A stretch of DNA of 64,000 nucleotides from Antedon mediterranea (Eukaryota; Echinodermata; Crinoidea; Comatulida; Antedonidae): the NCBI RefSeq assembly GCF_964355755.1, contig NC_092674.1:2299001-2363000 (forward strand), in the 5' to 3' direction. Shown in pieces: positions 13,830-27,500 of the stretch. Under the pieces are notes generated by a model. That model did not search any database. It had not been told where the DNA came from and was given only the letters and a program-made list of their open reading frames with translations. Every line of letters begins with the position of its first letter. Position 1 is the stretch's first letter. Both the position numbers and the translations under genes were made by a program.

Positions 13830-16307
13830 TTATTCAGTTGTTGTCTGCCATAGTTTGCGTAATGGTTGGTAGGCGCAATCACTGATTGCTGTTGTTGTTA
13901 GTTGTTTAATTTCATTGTGAACTTCCTCTATACTTCTTCCAGCCGCAACAATCTACAAAAAAGTTTATAAAACAACAAAAAGTTTCACAATCAAGCACAT
14001 TGACTTGTTTGTATTCACCAATCACACTTACATATAAAAATTAAAATTCTTTACTATTTATTGACTTAATTAAATAACTTATATTTAAGGGAAATATCTC
14101 CTTTTAAGTGTTATTGGCAAGGTCTGATTTGGCCATGATATAAATAATAATACTGAATATAACCAAAGCAATCTAACAGGATGCTGAGCTTCGGGGATCA
14201 AAGGGTTTATCTGTGGCTGTGACAGGATGCTGAGCTCCGGAGATCAAAGGGTTTATCTGTGGCTGTGACATGATCAGTTCCACCCACCACGCAACGCAGA
14301 ATATGTAGTTGGCATTTGTTGCAGCCAGACATAAGATCAAAAGACTGGTACAAGTTTCTATCTTGGCAAGGCGAGCTCAGTGTCCTGTTGTTAGATTGCC
14401 TTGATATAACCTGATAAAAAAAAAAAACATACTTTCCAGTCTTTATCTTTTAGCAGTTCATAATTTTTGGAAACCTTTGATTGGAATTCAGTTTTTTCAT
14501 AACGTTCTCCTCCAAAATCTGCTCTGGTGGAAGCATCTTCTGTGGATATATCCAAAAACAACACCAAGTCTGGACGAGGGAGGCCAGAATCGGATGCTTT
14601 GCACCAGTCAATTGTAAATCCCTTTAACAGAATGTTAATCGTTAAAATCATAGTACCTGAATTATCATTAAAATCATTTTATTTAATTTGTTTAAAATCG
14701 TAGATGTTAATTTTAAAATGTTAATGTATTAATCACTTACTGGTTTGGCAGCTGTGAATGCTACGCCTGAGTAAGCATAACGATCTATTATTACGGTTGT
14801 TCCACTTTTCACAAGTTCAGTGATCTTCGGCCTGAAAGTTAAAAATTATTATTGCTAAGTACTTAAATAATTAAGTCTTTATAAGTTCAATGACCTCATA
14901 TTGATCATAGGCCTACATAAATTGATTCATCATCTTGATGACTTGCTTTACTTATATACTTTTAACTTTGTTCTGTCAGTTTAAACATTCTCAGCTCTTC
15001 TAATTTTGTCGTTTCTTGATTTCTCAATTTTCCTATTATTGGCACTACTGCATTTATATAGGGTTACATTCATTTTTCACAACTGATTATGCACTTGTCA
15101 ATTGTATGACCCACTATACGACCCTCGGGAGAGGTGCGTCATTTGTCCGATGTGCGTCATACTTTTGAATACCATGACGCACCCGTGCGTCAAAAAGGTG
15201 ACTTACCTTTAGGTGACCATGACGCACCCATTTTGACGCACTGTGACCATGTTGTTTATGATATGGTGGGTGGTAAAGTGACGGACATTGACACACCTTG
15301 TTCATTGATGTGACGTACCATCTAGGTTTTTTGACGCACCCCTGCGTCAGTAATTATTTGTAAATGACGCACCCATGACGCACCTCTCCCGGGGGTCGTA
15401 TAGTGAGTCATACAATTGACAAGTGCATTAGTGTTGCGGCAGGTGACCTGAACTTAACCCCAGATAATCTCAGTAGGTGTGAAAGTACAGTAGTGTCCTA
15501 CTGTACTATTAGCAAATTTATTTTAAATTGACATTGTGAGGTGGCTCAATAACTTACACTGCTTCCCATCTGTTGACTGAAAATAATAAATGAACAGCGT
15601 GATCTTCTAGTTCAAATTTCTGTGATAAATATCCATCTATTAATTTACCTGTTTCTGTAGTTCTATCTGGGAATATTAACAATCATATAAAAAGAAAAAT
15701 TTTAAAAAATCGCCAGAAAATAGTACAGTATCACATTAAAAACAATATAAATATAAAACATCTATACCGATATTTAGGCCTAACCACTTTTTAAAGTTAT
15801 ACCCAAGAATGGATTATGAATGTTGGTGGTATACCTCACCTCCCAGCCAGGCCCAGCCATAAGTAAGGCCCTACCCCCTCTTTTTTTGCTTTAGCCTTTT
15901 GGACCAACAGACAGACAGGGGATTTAAAACTGCGATACAATTAAAGTAGCCTAAGTAACAAATATATTAGACCATCCAGATGATAGCTAAACCAATTTAA
16001 CGACTACAGTACGATATTCAGATACCGTGAATTGAATAGTTACTAGCTAGGCCCAGCGAGGCCCGACTACATCAGAATATTGTAGACCAAATGCTACACA
16101 GTGCAGCGTTTGATGCAATTTATGCTGCATACCTTCCTGTTGGTGCAGGCCTAGCTAGCTTCACACTACTTGCTTACCTGGGAATCTCATTAGATGTATT
16201 TTTTCGCCTTGGTTGTGTAATGTTTGAACAAGTTTCTTACATTGTGTTGATTTTCCCGACCGATCGACTCCTTCTAGTATAATTAAAGCTCCTCTTTTTA
16301 ATGACAT
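13830..16307 (-). CDS. DTYMK: dTMP kinase (thymidylate kinase), copy A
   Basis: Five exons, read downward: 16,178-16,307, 15,558-15,666, 14,741-14,831, 14,433-14,621 and 13,830-13,952. They join in frame to 213 codons (human enzyme 212), all with AG/GT borders. The enzyme phosphorylates dTMP to dTDP with ATP in dTTP synthesis. Visible marks: P-loop GVDRSGKST at residues 13-21; R45 after FPD; LLFSVNRWE with F72 and R76 at the human positions; the dTMP kinase signature DRYAYSG in exon 3; the lid segment GGERYEKTEFQ in exon 4; C-terminal PLRKLW. All known substrate residues that I can map are kept, so this copy should be active. The start is the first ATG, giving MSLKRGALIILEGVDR. A family-B MITE sits in intron 4, 29 bp from the exon-4 donor, and another MITE is in intron 2. 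Confidence 0.95.
14164..14403. mobile_element. MITE family B (hAT-like) with 7-bp target duplication
   Basis: Terminal inverted repeats CAAAGCAATCTAACAGGATG (left) and the complement of GTTGTTAGATTGCCTTG (right). A perfect 7-bp duplication ATATAAC flanks both sides (14,157-14,163 and 14,404-14,410). Inside, a segment of about 48 bp beginning GGATGCTGAGCT is duplicated. It lies in intron 4 of dTMP kinase copy A. Confidence 0.9.
15090..15427. mobile_element. MITE with inverted repeats of about 50 bp and TGACGCACC motifs
   Basis: Left end TGCACTTGTCAATTGTATGA continues through CCCACTATACGACCC and GGGAGAGGTGCGTCA; the right end is its near-perfect complement. The interior has repeated GACGCACC/GGTGCGTC words. 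It sits in intron 2 of dTMP kinase copy A and makes a long potential hairpin. Confidence 0.9.
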
Positions 16308-16797
16308 TTTTATTGCAATGAAGGAGTCAAAAAACGCGCGAAGAAAAACAAAAACAGGGACAAGGAATCAACCAATCAGAATCGTTCTAGGTGACACACC
16401 TCTGATCAGTTAAAATTTAGAAATTATTCGGGTAATAAGATTCTTGATAATTTGTTTAACTTCATTTTTGGATGATTATTTATTTTGCTATTTGTTGTGA
16501 TTTTAAAATAAATGTTGACATTTTTTCTAAACTTGGATTGATTGAAGAAATATAACTTATGGAAAATATAAATCACTAAAAGCAGCAGAATGGGTCAAAT
16601 AAATTTAGCCGTAACCAAAATGTACATTTTCAAAAAAAACTCAAAAGCAAAATATCACATCACACACATTTATTATAAATATTTATAAAACGTTATGTAC
16701 AAACTTTTAAAAAGATTTTAAATAAAACTATATTTTTAAAGAAATTCTGCATAGCTCGTCCATTGGGAAGCACCACAATAACAAATCACAATATCTA

Positions 16798-16922
16798 AAG
16801 CTCTGTCCACACTATTAAAAAGAGTGTGATGTGCCCAAATATGGTAGTGATATGACATCATCGTGACCATATATGGGTACATCAATTTATTTTTTGTCTA
16901 GTAGTAGTCTAGACAGAGCTTA
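16798..16922. mobile_element. MITE family A, copy 2
   Basis: AAGCTCTGTCCACACTATTA at the left and GTCTAGACAGAGCTT at the right around a shortened core with CCAAATATGGTAGTGATATG. Confidence 0.85.
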
Positions 16923-17605
16923 AAATTATGACAATCATAAAACTAATATCAATGATGAATTTCAACAAACATCATTGTCAAAAAAATATATACAGTTTTA
17001 TTTATTTAAAATGTTCAGTACATTGTGTACGGTTTTGTTAAAACTTTTAATTTATAAAACCATAAATGTTCTCTCTTTCTTGTTTGTTACAAGATTCAAA
17101 ACCAAAAATGATTATGTGTTTGCTTTTTATTGAAACAACAATTTCCATAAAAGGAAGTAGTAGAAAAATTGGAAGTTTGCCCAGAATGGAATTTTTACCA
17201 CTCATCATATCAAGAACAACAATAGTAATGGCAAAACAATATAATGTATTGTAGTTAACTAATTATGTGAACTTTTTTATGCACTCGTAGAACACACAAC
17301 AGAGTGTATGAAAAATATATACAAAAATCTATGATCAGTGGTAATGAAGACTAATTTTAATTAAACAGTTATTATTCAATATCAATTATTTGATTCCCCT
17401 CCAAGTAGATATCACCAATATGCTCAATTTCTACCAAATTTATTAAATAATTAGTTGGAATGTTGGGTAGAGATGCAGTTAGGAAATTGGAAGATAACCT
17501 AATTGACTTCACATCAAAACAATTAACAGGATATTAAATACAGATTTTGGAATACAATCAAGAATTATGGATCCCCTAAAAACCAAAAAAAAGCAGCACC
17601 CTGTT

Positions 17606-17747
17606 AAGCTCTGTCCACACTATCAAACATTATGTGACAAAAAAATGTGATGTGGCCATATATGGACATGATGATGTCATATCACTACCATATTTGTGCA
17701 CATCACACCTTTTTTATCAAACTAGTTTGATAGTGTAGACAGAGCTT
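17606..17747. mobile_element. MITE family A, copy 3
   Basis: Full element with both ends (AAGCTCTGTCCACACTATCA; GTGTAGACAGAGCTT) and core in inverted orientation. The left flank is TTAAG and the right is CTTTA. Confidence 0.9.
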
Positions 17748-17932
17748 TACTGTATCTGTGATTGTACATTTGATGGTACAGGTCTGAAAGCAAATCAAAA
17801 GCCAAGATTATTTTAACCTTGATATATTTTGCATTTATTATCCACTTCCAGATTGACAGCATTGTGTGTTATTTCACATGGTAGGTCTTTTCCAAGATAC
17901 TTTTGTTTTATGTTCTCGCTGCTTTAGGTCTA

Positions 17933-18090
17933 AAGCTCTGTCTACACTATCAAACTTTATGTGACAAAAAAGTGTGATGTACTCAAATGGTAGTGATATG
18001 CTTAAATATGGTAGTGATATGCTTAAATATGGTAGTGATATGACATTATCATGTTCATATAATTTTTTGTCACATAAAGTTTGATAGTGG
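17933..18090. mobile_element. MITE family A, copy 4, right end missing
   Basis: Left end AAGCTCTGTCTACACTATCA intact, three core motifs, then breaks off at TTTGATAGTGG without the GACAGAGCTT terminus. Confidence 0.85.
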
Positions 18091-18489
18091 TTTAACAGGG
18101 ATAGTGGTACTGCAATGCAGTAGTATACAGTGTTGTTTTTGTTACTGTTAGTTAAATGTGTTTTAGCTGAAAAGATTATTTTCTTTTTTTTGTGATCCGC
18201 AAGACGCCCCAGTAATATATGTCAACAACAACAACATCACTAGAGGGATTGTATCAAACATTGTATCTTCTATGTTGACATAAATTAGAAATCTGAAATT
18301 ATCTTTAAAAATAAAAAATATGAAACGTGTGGAAAATTAAGAAGGCCAGCTGCATAAATGTGACCAACCCATGTGTGACTATACTCAAATGAGGTTCTGT
18401 ACAGTATAGGAAGATGATGATGATGTCATCAAATCAACTTTATCTAAATGTAGTTTTGCTTTCTATAAATCGCACCATAATTTTAAAAC

Positions 18490-18495
18490 TTTATT
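18490..18495 (-). terminator. Likely centrobin polyadenylation signal
   Basis: AATAAA on the minus strand, 35 bases after the centrobin stop codon. It is the closest such hexamer, so it is the natural candidate. Confidence 0.5.
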
Positions 18496-18530
18496 TTTAC
18501 ATTTTAAATGTTGCCACTATCTTGTAGGTT

Positions 18531-21500
18531 TTATTTCCAGATAGATTTGCGTGCGGATTGTGACTGTCTTGTTGGTTGTGGTAGGCTCCCTCGTTTATTT
18601 TTAGTCCGTGTTTTTGCCTCCGACGTCTTACTTGTAGACTTATTTTTAATTTGTGTTTCTTTTTGTACCATTGAACTAAACTCCTAAATAAAAATATAAA
18701 AATTGGTTAGTTCCGATTCTTCTATTAAATATCAACACAACAATCTAAAGCTCTGTTTAAACTATCAAACCTTATGTGACAAAAAAATGTGATGTGCCCA
18801 TACATGATAATGTCATATCACTACCATATTTGGGAATATCACTACCATATTTGGGCACATCATACTTTTTTTGTCAAACTAGTTTGATAGTGTAAACAGA
18901 GCTTTACTGGTATATTGTCCTACTATGCAATGACATGGCACTTTGTGGTCCGTCGTGTGGCAGTAGAAACGTAATTTATACCCTCTAACATCGACAAGGA
19001 TTCATGGCTCACTCACTCCATGGTTCTGGTGATACGAGTCGAGTCTTCTTAGATAAGGATTATAAACCGTAGGTCAAGGATGGACAAAATATTCATGTAC
19101 GGTACACTTTAGTACGTCTTTCGAGACGAGTAGACGGTTACCTGGTTGTAATACTAGTTCACACACTAGTGCACTGACATGACAATTGGGGGAGAAGCAT
19201 GTTCAAAAGTTTAACATCTGTACACAGTGACACACACAATTATTTATCATTGGAATGGCGCTATACAAATAGACATTTGTATCCTCTTTTTGTTTCCTTT
19301 CTGTATTAGTTTTTTTTTTCTATAAACTTTAATTTTGTATTCTTTATTGCATTTATGCATTGTACTGTAAAATGTTTAAACTTCTAATTTCATGTCCTAA
19401 AATATTTACTTTGAATCAAACGGATTGCAACAAGATAAATAAAACTAGAAATCAATCTTCTATCGACTAAAGCCGAAGTATAGTCGTTATCTCGGGACCG
19501 TTCTATGGCCACCACCAGGTAGGCTTACTTCTTTAAGGCTTCTATGAATGGATGTACTGGTTGGGAGCAAGAATGCTAGTAGACCAAACCCAGTACCAAT
19601 TTGATTACGATCAATCGGGAAATTACCTCACAACTTGACAATGAATGACATACATATCTTGAAAGGTTACAAATATAAGCCACGGTTTCATTTCATTTTC
19701 TATTAAAGCAACCTTTTATATAGCAGGGGTTTCCTATCAACAAGTAGACTAGCAATGAATCACTTCACTCAGGCTTAGGCTCACATTTATAATCACTCTT
19801 AAAACGATTTTCATGATTTTAATAGCTATCAAGTAGGTAATGTAAAGTTCAATTTTTCTCGCTAAAACAGAAAAAAAAAAAGACAACAACTGTCCGTTCC
19901 ATAAAGCCTAGTTTGCTAGTCTGACAACCAACAGAAAAACTGCAATAAAAAAATATATTTTTCGGGACCGGTAAATGATTTTACAGATAGTAAATAAGAA
20001 AATAATAAGAATTAACTATTACTTGTGAAGCCATTAAAGGGTTATCTTTGGCAACGGCCGTACTTGTTTTCATCATGTGATTTGTTCTTGAATCACTTGA
20101 TTGGTTCTGTTGTTTCTGTACACTTGCAACCCTTAGAATATATCAAGATCGTATTTGTTAAATTATTAGATAAGAGAGATAAATACATATAATAATATGA
20201 TATTACAACCATCATAATCATTTTTTATTTTATTTATTACATATAAGCCATAGCAAATACATTGTACATTTTTTTTTAGCATAACATTGTGATCTAGCAT
20301 TTTGGTGAACTTCCATGTTTCATCACCAAACATTAATCGAATGAGAAAATACTCACATAGGTCATAGTATGCAAGGCAACCTAGCTCAGTGTAGTCAAAT
20401 TGGCCTAAAATTTTAGCTTAACATTATGGAAAGACATGTTTTTTTAAACAAGATTAGCTAGACTAGGCTTTGCTAGGAAACTTGATCAAACTTTCTTTTG
20501 CAAACTGCAAGTGTTAAGCTCTGTCTACACTATCAAACTAGTTTGACATAAAAAGTGTAATGTGCCCAAATATGGTAGTGATATGCTTAAATATTGTAAT
20601 AATATGACATCATCATGTCCATATATCGGCACATCACTTTTTTTTGTCACATAAACTTTAGAAACAGTTTGCTAGTAGGCTTAATTTTTAATGTAAATAA
20701 GAAACCAAATAGTTTTTGTTTGTGTCTTATCAGTATTTTCCCCGACTCTAGTAAAACAAAGTAACTAAAAAGGGGTTATTTGATAAAAAATTTGGACACA
20801 GACATGGCCACTAGATAGACCTTGATATATAACATTGAGAAGAAAACAAATTTGACCCCAAACTACGAGAGGACAGGAAAACCAACGGATTATTAAATTT
20901 GAGCAGACGTCTACTTTTATACAGTGACCATGGGCTGTAATAGGTCGACTTTCCTGCATTCTTGTAAGAAAATTGTTGAAGGATTTAGAATGAGATTTGA
21001 AATAAGTGTTGCAAAAATATTAGTATATATGACCCGAGTATATTTCATGCTTGGTTATAACTCAACCAATAATTTAGGCTAAATATGAACACTTCGGTAA
21101 ATTCCATTTTAAAATAGAAATACTAGAGGAGCTGTAGCTTGGTGGTTAACATGCTTTCCTTCCAATCCCAAGGTTCAAACCTGACCTAGTGCCAGGGTTG
21201 TAACTCACAACTCTTTCAACTCCACTCCCTATGCCTCAAATGAGACTTAGTTTATAAGCACGATAAACTATAAAAATAGTTTATCCATCCTGTAATTGGC
21301 AAGTTTCTTAACTTTTACACAGACAACCCCCCCCCCCCCTCCGAGACTATACCCAATCATATTCAGTAATATTTTTAATCACAACAACCTCAAAAAAATG
21401 TGAGATTTTGTAAAAAAATGACCTAAAAAATGAATCTGTGCGAGAACTAACCTAGATTGCATCATCTTGAGGTATGCCATCATCTGTTCGGGTGTCGCTG

Positions 21501-24500
21501 GCTTCTGTTGCTTAGCAACCGCATCATCATCATTAGTTATGTGTGACCTTTGAATCAGTTTAGAAATGTCACTTAACTGATCAAGAGTAAGGACCTCTGC
21601 CGCTGATGGGTTGCCAGTATCTGCAATCACAGAATTCAAAACTTATTAATTTATAAATACCACTTGAGGGAGTATGTTAAGTAAATTAATTATAAAAATA
21701 CAGAGCATAAAAGGAATAATATAATAATAATAATATAAAAAAAGAATTGTTTAAATTGTGTTCCAATGTTTTCTTAAGCTCTGTCTACACTATTAAACTC
21801 TATGTGACAAAAAAATGTAATATATATATATATATGGACATGATAACAAAAATCTGACACTACCATATTCAGGCACATTTTTTTTGTCACATAAGGTTTG
21901 ATAGTGTAGACAGAGCTTAACAATCATCCCGGGGATACTATAATAGGTTTGATAGTGTAGACAGAGCTTAACAATCATCCCTGGGATACTATAATAGGTT
22001 TGATAGTGTAAACAGAGCTTAACAATCATCCCTGGGATACTATAATAGGTTTGATAGTGTAGACAGAGCTTAACAATCATCCCTGGGATACTATAATAGG
22101 TTTGATAGTGTAGACAGAGCTTAACAATCATCCCTGGGATACTATAATAGGTTTGATAGTGTAAACAGAGCTTAACAATCATCCCTGGGATACTATAATA
22201 GGTTTGATAGTGTAAACAGAGCTTAACAATCATCCCTGGGATACTATAATAGGTTTGATAGTGTAGACAGAGCTTAACAATCATCCCTGGGATACTATAA
22301 TAGGTTTGATAGTGTAAACAGAGCTTAACAATCATCCCTGGGATACTATAATAGGTTTGATAGTGTAAACAGAGCTTAACAATCATCCCTGGGATACTAT
22401 AATAGGTTTGATAGTGTAGACAGAGCTTAACAATCATCCCTGGGATACTATAATAGGTTTGATAGTGTAAACAGAGCTTAACAATCATCCCTGGGATACT
22501 ATAATAGGTTTGATAGTGTAGACAGAGCTTAACAATCATCCCTGGGATACTATAATAGGTTTGATAGTGTAAACAGAGCTTAACAATCATCCCTGGGATA
22601 CTATAATAGGTTTGATAGTGTAGACAGAGCTTAACAATCATCCCTGGGATACAATAATAGGTTTGATAGTGTAGACAGAGCTTAACAATCATCCCTGGGA
22701 TACTATAATAGGTTTGATAGTGTAGACAGAGCTTAACAATCATCCCTGGGATACTATAATAGGTTTGATAGTGTAAACAGAGCTTAACAATCATCCCTGG
22801 GATACTATAATAGGTTTGATAGTGTAGACAGAGCTTAACAATCATCCCTGGGATACTATAATAGGTTTGATAGTGTAAACAGAGCTTAACAATCATCCCT
22901 GGGATACTATAATAGGTTTGATAGTGTAAACAGAGCTTAACAATCATCCCTGGGATACTATAATAGGTTTGATAGTGTAGACAGAGCTTAACAATCATCC
23001 CTGGGATACTATAATAGGTTTGATAGTGTAAACAGAGCTTAACAATCATCCCTGGGATACTATAATAGGTTTGATAGTGTAGACAGAGCTTAACAATCAT
23101 CCCTGGGATACAATAATAGGTTTGATAGTGTAGACAGAGCTTAACAATCATCCCTGGGATACTATAATAGGTTTGATAGTGTAGACAGAGCTTAACAATC
23201 ATCCCTGGGATACTATAATAGGTTTGATAGTGTAAACAGAGCTTAACAATCATCCCTGGGATACTATAATAGGTTTGATAGTGTAGACAGAGCTTAACAA
23301 TCATCCCTGGGATACTATAATAGGTTTGATAGTGTAAACAGAGCTTAACAATCATCCCTGGGATACTATAATAGCCACTATTATCATCATTGTATTCTAC
23401 TGTAATGTAAGCCTTGGATATATTCATTACATACACTAACAATACATGCTACAATAATAATATTTATCAAATTTTCAGGATTGAAAATAGGCAAAAGCCC
23501 AAACAGATTCTGCGCTCACTCCATAATATATTAAATACATGAACAATAATTTATTAGTTAATAAAATAATAAAAACTGCTTCTTGTTTAAATCTGTTTGA
23601 CATTATAAATCCCCAGCGCTTGTAATGCAAAGGTTACTCGCAACTTCCTGTTGAAATCTCCAAGCAATTAGATTGATGCCGGCCGGCGCGGAAACATGCT
23701 TCAGCGGCATGCTGACAATATACAGTTTAAAACACCGGTAATGAAAAAATAGAGGAATAGTTTAAAAATAAAAAGAAGAGAATCAAGTTAAAATTAGTAA
23801 AAAATGGAAGAAAATTCAAGTAAAAAGATAAACAGTTTGAAAATAAAGAAATTATTCAAGTAAAAATGAGGGAAAGGTAACAAATTTAGAAAAGATTGAA
23901 ATAAAAATATATAGGCCTACAATTAAATTAGCATAACATAGTAATATTTTCCCAAAAATATTCTAAAGCTCTTTCTACACTATCAAAAAGTGTGATATGC
24001 CCAAATATGGTAGTGATATGCCCAAACATGGTAGTGATATGCCCAAACATGGTAGTGATATGCCCAAATATGGTAGTGATATGACATCATCATGTCCATA
24101 TATGGGCACATCACATTTTTGTTGTAACAAAAAGTTTGATAGTGTAGACAAAGCTTAATTCAAAGTGGTCTTTGATTGGAGGGTCATTTGACATCCTGTG
24201 TCATGATGGATGTCAATCACAAACAGATGCAATATCATCTTAAAACATGGAAGTGCTAATTTCCACTTTGCTTTAAGTTTAATAAATAAGAAGTTCTTAA
24301 TTTTAAACACAATAGAAATAAACACATGTGTAGAGTATGAAATATTCTCTTAAATTAAAAATTTGCATTTTCATTCAGGTTTTCCAAAAGCTTGCCACTA
24401 TCTTTCTGGCTGTTTTATTTGACCATTTTGATTGAGCTTTTGTGATTATTTTATTTGTACCTCCAATGAGAGATCCAGCCACTGATACCTACAGCATTGT

Positions 24501-27500
24501 CATTTTTCATTCATTTGCCTTTGGATTTATAAATATATTATTATAATATTTTTTGCAAAAAATTTGTCATAAAAGTTTATCTAAATTTGATTATGCTGTC
24601 AGAAGTTTGGCAACATTATTCAAAACATCACCATAAACATGTCGGTGTCAATCAAGGACTTATAAAAGTTGGAAAAGCTATAAAAATAAATTGTAAAAGC
24701 AGCAGCTGATACAAACTACTTCATAAATATTAAAGATGTATTGTCCCCAAACAAAATAAAGATTAATTAAATCAGAATTTGAATAGGTTATTTTGTAGTT
24801 CTTATAAATAATCACTTCCGTAGAAGAAAACGAAAATTAATGTTTTCACTTATAAATGACATAATAAATGGTTAAATTCAACTAAAATACCATTGGCTGG
24901 CAGCTAATTTGACTATTTGTTTTGGCTTAAAATTACTGTTTTTCAGGTAAATATTTTTTTTTAAATCCAATTTTTATTCAAAGTGTATAACATATTATGT
25001 GGCACATTAAAATGGCATATTTAACAAAAAAATTTAAAAAAATATTTTTTCATAGGACATCTTTAATGTTATAGGTAAATAATGCTAGAAAAATTGTTAG
25101 AATTAATCTAATCACATATTTTAATTAGAAGGAAATTACATATTAAGTTAACTAATACAAGAAATTAAGCAATAACGAAAAAACACCTCTGTATCTCAGA
25201 TAAAATTTATATCAGATTGATATGTGAATCGAAGGTCTGATAGGACGAGGCACAAGAGGGCGCCTTAAACAAATTTGTATTAGTATTTCTCAAAACAATT
25301 TTTACAGATCAGAAAGATTTTTCATTTTTTGAGAGTGACTATGTGCGGTTTCTTTCATTTTTTCAAAACCGGAAATAAAGACTTTGTGACCTTATTTTGT
25401 GGGACAAACTTACGTGATGAGTAGCATGCAACCCCACTCAGAATATTCAAGAATATTTACGTTTAAAGAAAATAAAATAGTAACGATTACACGCAGTATA
25501 GGTACTGGCCGTTATAGTGGGTTATTCCATTAAAAAATAGGGGTGTATTGCGTATTAAGTCGGTGGATTGTATGTATGTGATTAATTTGTATTGGATTGT
25601 CAACCAATAGTTATCCCAGAACAGACTAGAAAGCCATTTAGTATGTACATGAAGTATGTTACTTATTGTGGAATGCATAAACTTTATTTTCTAAACGTGA
25701 AGAAAACTAATTATTTTGTGCATCATAGATTGAAAAAAATTCAATCGTTTTAAAAATGTTTTTTTTAAATCCATATTTTAAAAAATTGTTCTTTCAGCAG
25801 AAAAAAAGGTAAAAACTATAATATGAAAATAATATCCTCCTGTTTGTTATGGTTGAATGAACATCCAGGATACATGATTTCCTGTTATTGCTACCCCCAT
25901 ATTAAACATCATAATTCATTGTAGCTGATAAAAACGTGGCTAACTGCCAGGGATACAACTAAATGGGTCGATAATGAGTTTTTGGGTGGGGCTCTGTAAT
26001 TTTTACCCAGAAATAGGTTTTATATTGTCCTTAGAATAGAAATCCATAAGTAAAATACTGGTAAACGACAGTTGATTTGACGAGTTGATAAAAACGCCTG
26101 AAAGCCCTAAATTGATAGATATAGGCCTAACTTATGAATATGTTTGTCCAATCCTCCAATTCCTTTCATCTACAAGACACTAGTTCTACTTCATTATTAC
26201 ATTTCTGACACTGATGTATATAGTGGCCGCACAATATATTTGTTATTAATCATTAAGTTATAATATTACTGTGAAATAAGGGAAACTCTAAAAAAAGTGA
26301 ATACAACCTGAAGAAAAATCATTAAATATTATTGACTTTAATACTTTTAAGTATTTAAGTGAAGTATCTTGCTTAAGTGTGATTGGCGGGTCACATGGTT
26401 CAATTTTCTGACTAAAATTTACCACAGTACTAGAATATTCTTAATGGATAAAAACAGCACACTCTCTAAATCTCTGTCTACACTATCAAGCGTTATGTTA
26501 CAAAAAAATGTGATGTACCCATATATTGACATGATGATGTCATATCAATACTATATTTAGACACATCACTACCATATTTGGGCACATCAAACTAGTTTGA
26601 TAGTGTAGACAGAGCTTAAGCCTTTAGTTTATAAATTACCTGTAACAGCTTGCAGATGATTTTCTACTGATTCACTTTCTTCACTGACAGGTGATCCTGG
26701 CGATCTTTGAAGTAACTGAACAAGAAAAAATAAACAACTTTTTTAATAAAACATATTTAAACAAATCCACCAGCAAATTAACTTGCCAATTACAGGATGG
26801 ATATTTATATTATTATACACCCTGTCAGAACCCTATAGCCGTATTCACCATTCAAACTTAGGCGAAGGGAAACACTTACTCTTAAAATTAAAAAAAAATC
26901 TCCTATCTAAGTGAACACAGTTTAAGGGAAATACTTAAATATTTATTGAGTTAAGTGAAATACTTAATATTTAAGAAAAATATCTCACTTAAGTGTGATT
27001 GGTGAATACCTTGATATTTGGAAGGCAAGAGTCAACCAAAAAGCTACAGCTATTAACTTTTAATTGTACAAGAAGCAGTGAAAAAAATAAGAAATATTAT
27101 TCATCCAATTTGTTACAATTGATCTATTGTGGTACAGTATTGCATTAAGTTAATAATATTTAAATTATCAACACAAAGAAAATGACATGCTGTAAATCAA
27201 TCTGTTGTCACAGACGGGACAAGGTAATAATTGATTCTGTTATAATTTATTCATTTGCGCAAATTCTAAATATGTTCAAAATAACGAAAACAAGATATTA
27301 AAATTTAACAATTCATAGAAAGTTAAAATTCACATTAAAATTGAGTTTAATTACAATACAATGACAAAAAATAAAATATACATCTGCAATTATAGTACAT
27401 GATGCGAGGTCAAAGTGGTAAATACTATACATAGGATTGAGAATAAAAAACAAGCGGGTTAGAGTATCGCAATAAATAAAAACTAAAAATAGGAAAGGAA

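Larger units (their letters stand above)
16308..18489. other. Intergenic DNA between dTMP kinase copy A and centrobin
   Basis: No supported exon. It holds MITE-A copies at 16,798, 17,606 and 17,933 and the promoter side of dTMP kinase copy A. A 62-codon open frame at 17,066-17,254 shows no coding features. Confidence 0.6.

Noticed and set aside
21793-23442. 549-codon open frame on the minus strand with a perfect 17-residue repeat
   Set aside because: It is the translation of the 51-bp minisatellite; 51 is divisible by three so no stop accumulates. It lies inside a centrobin intron and its sequence is explained by MITE end plus flank.
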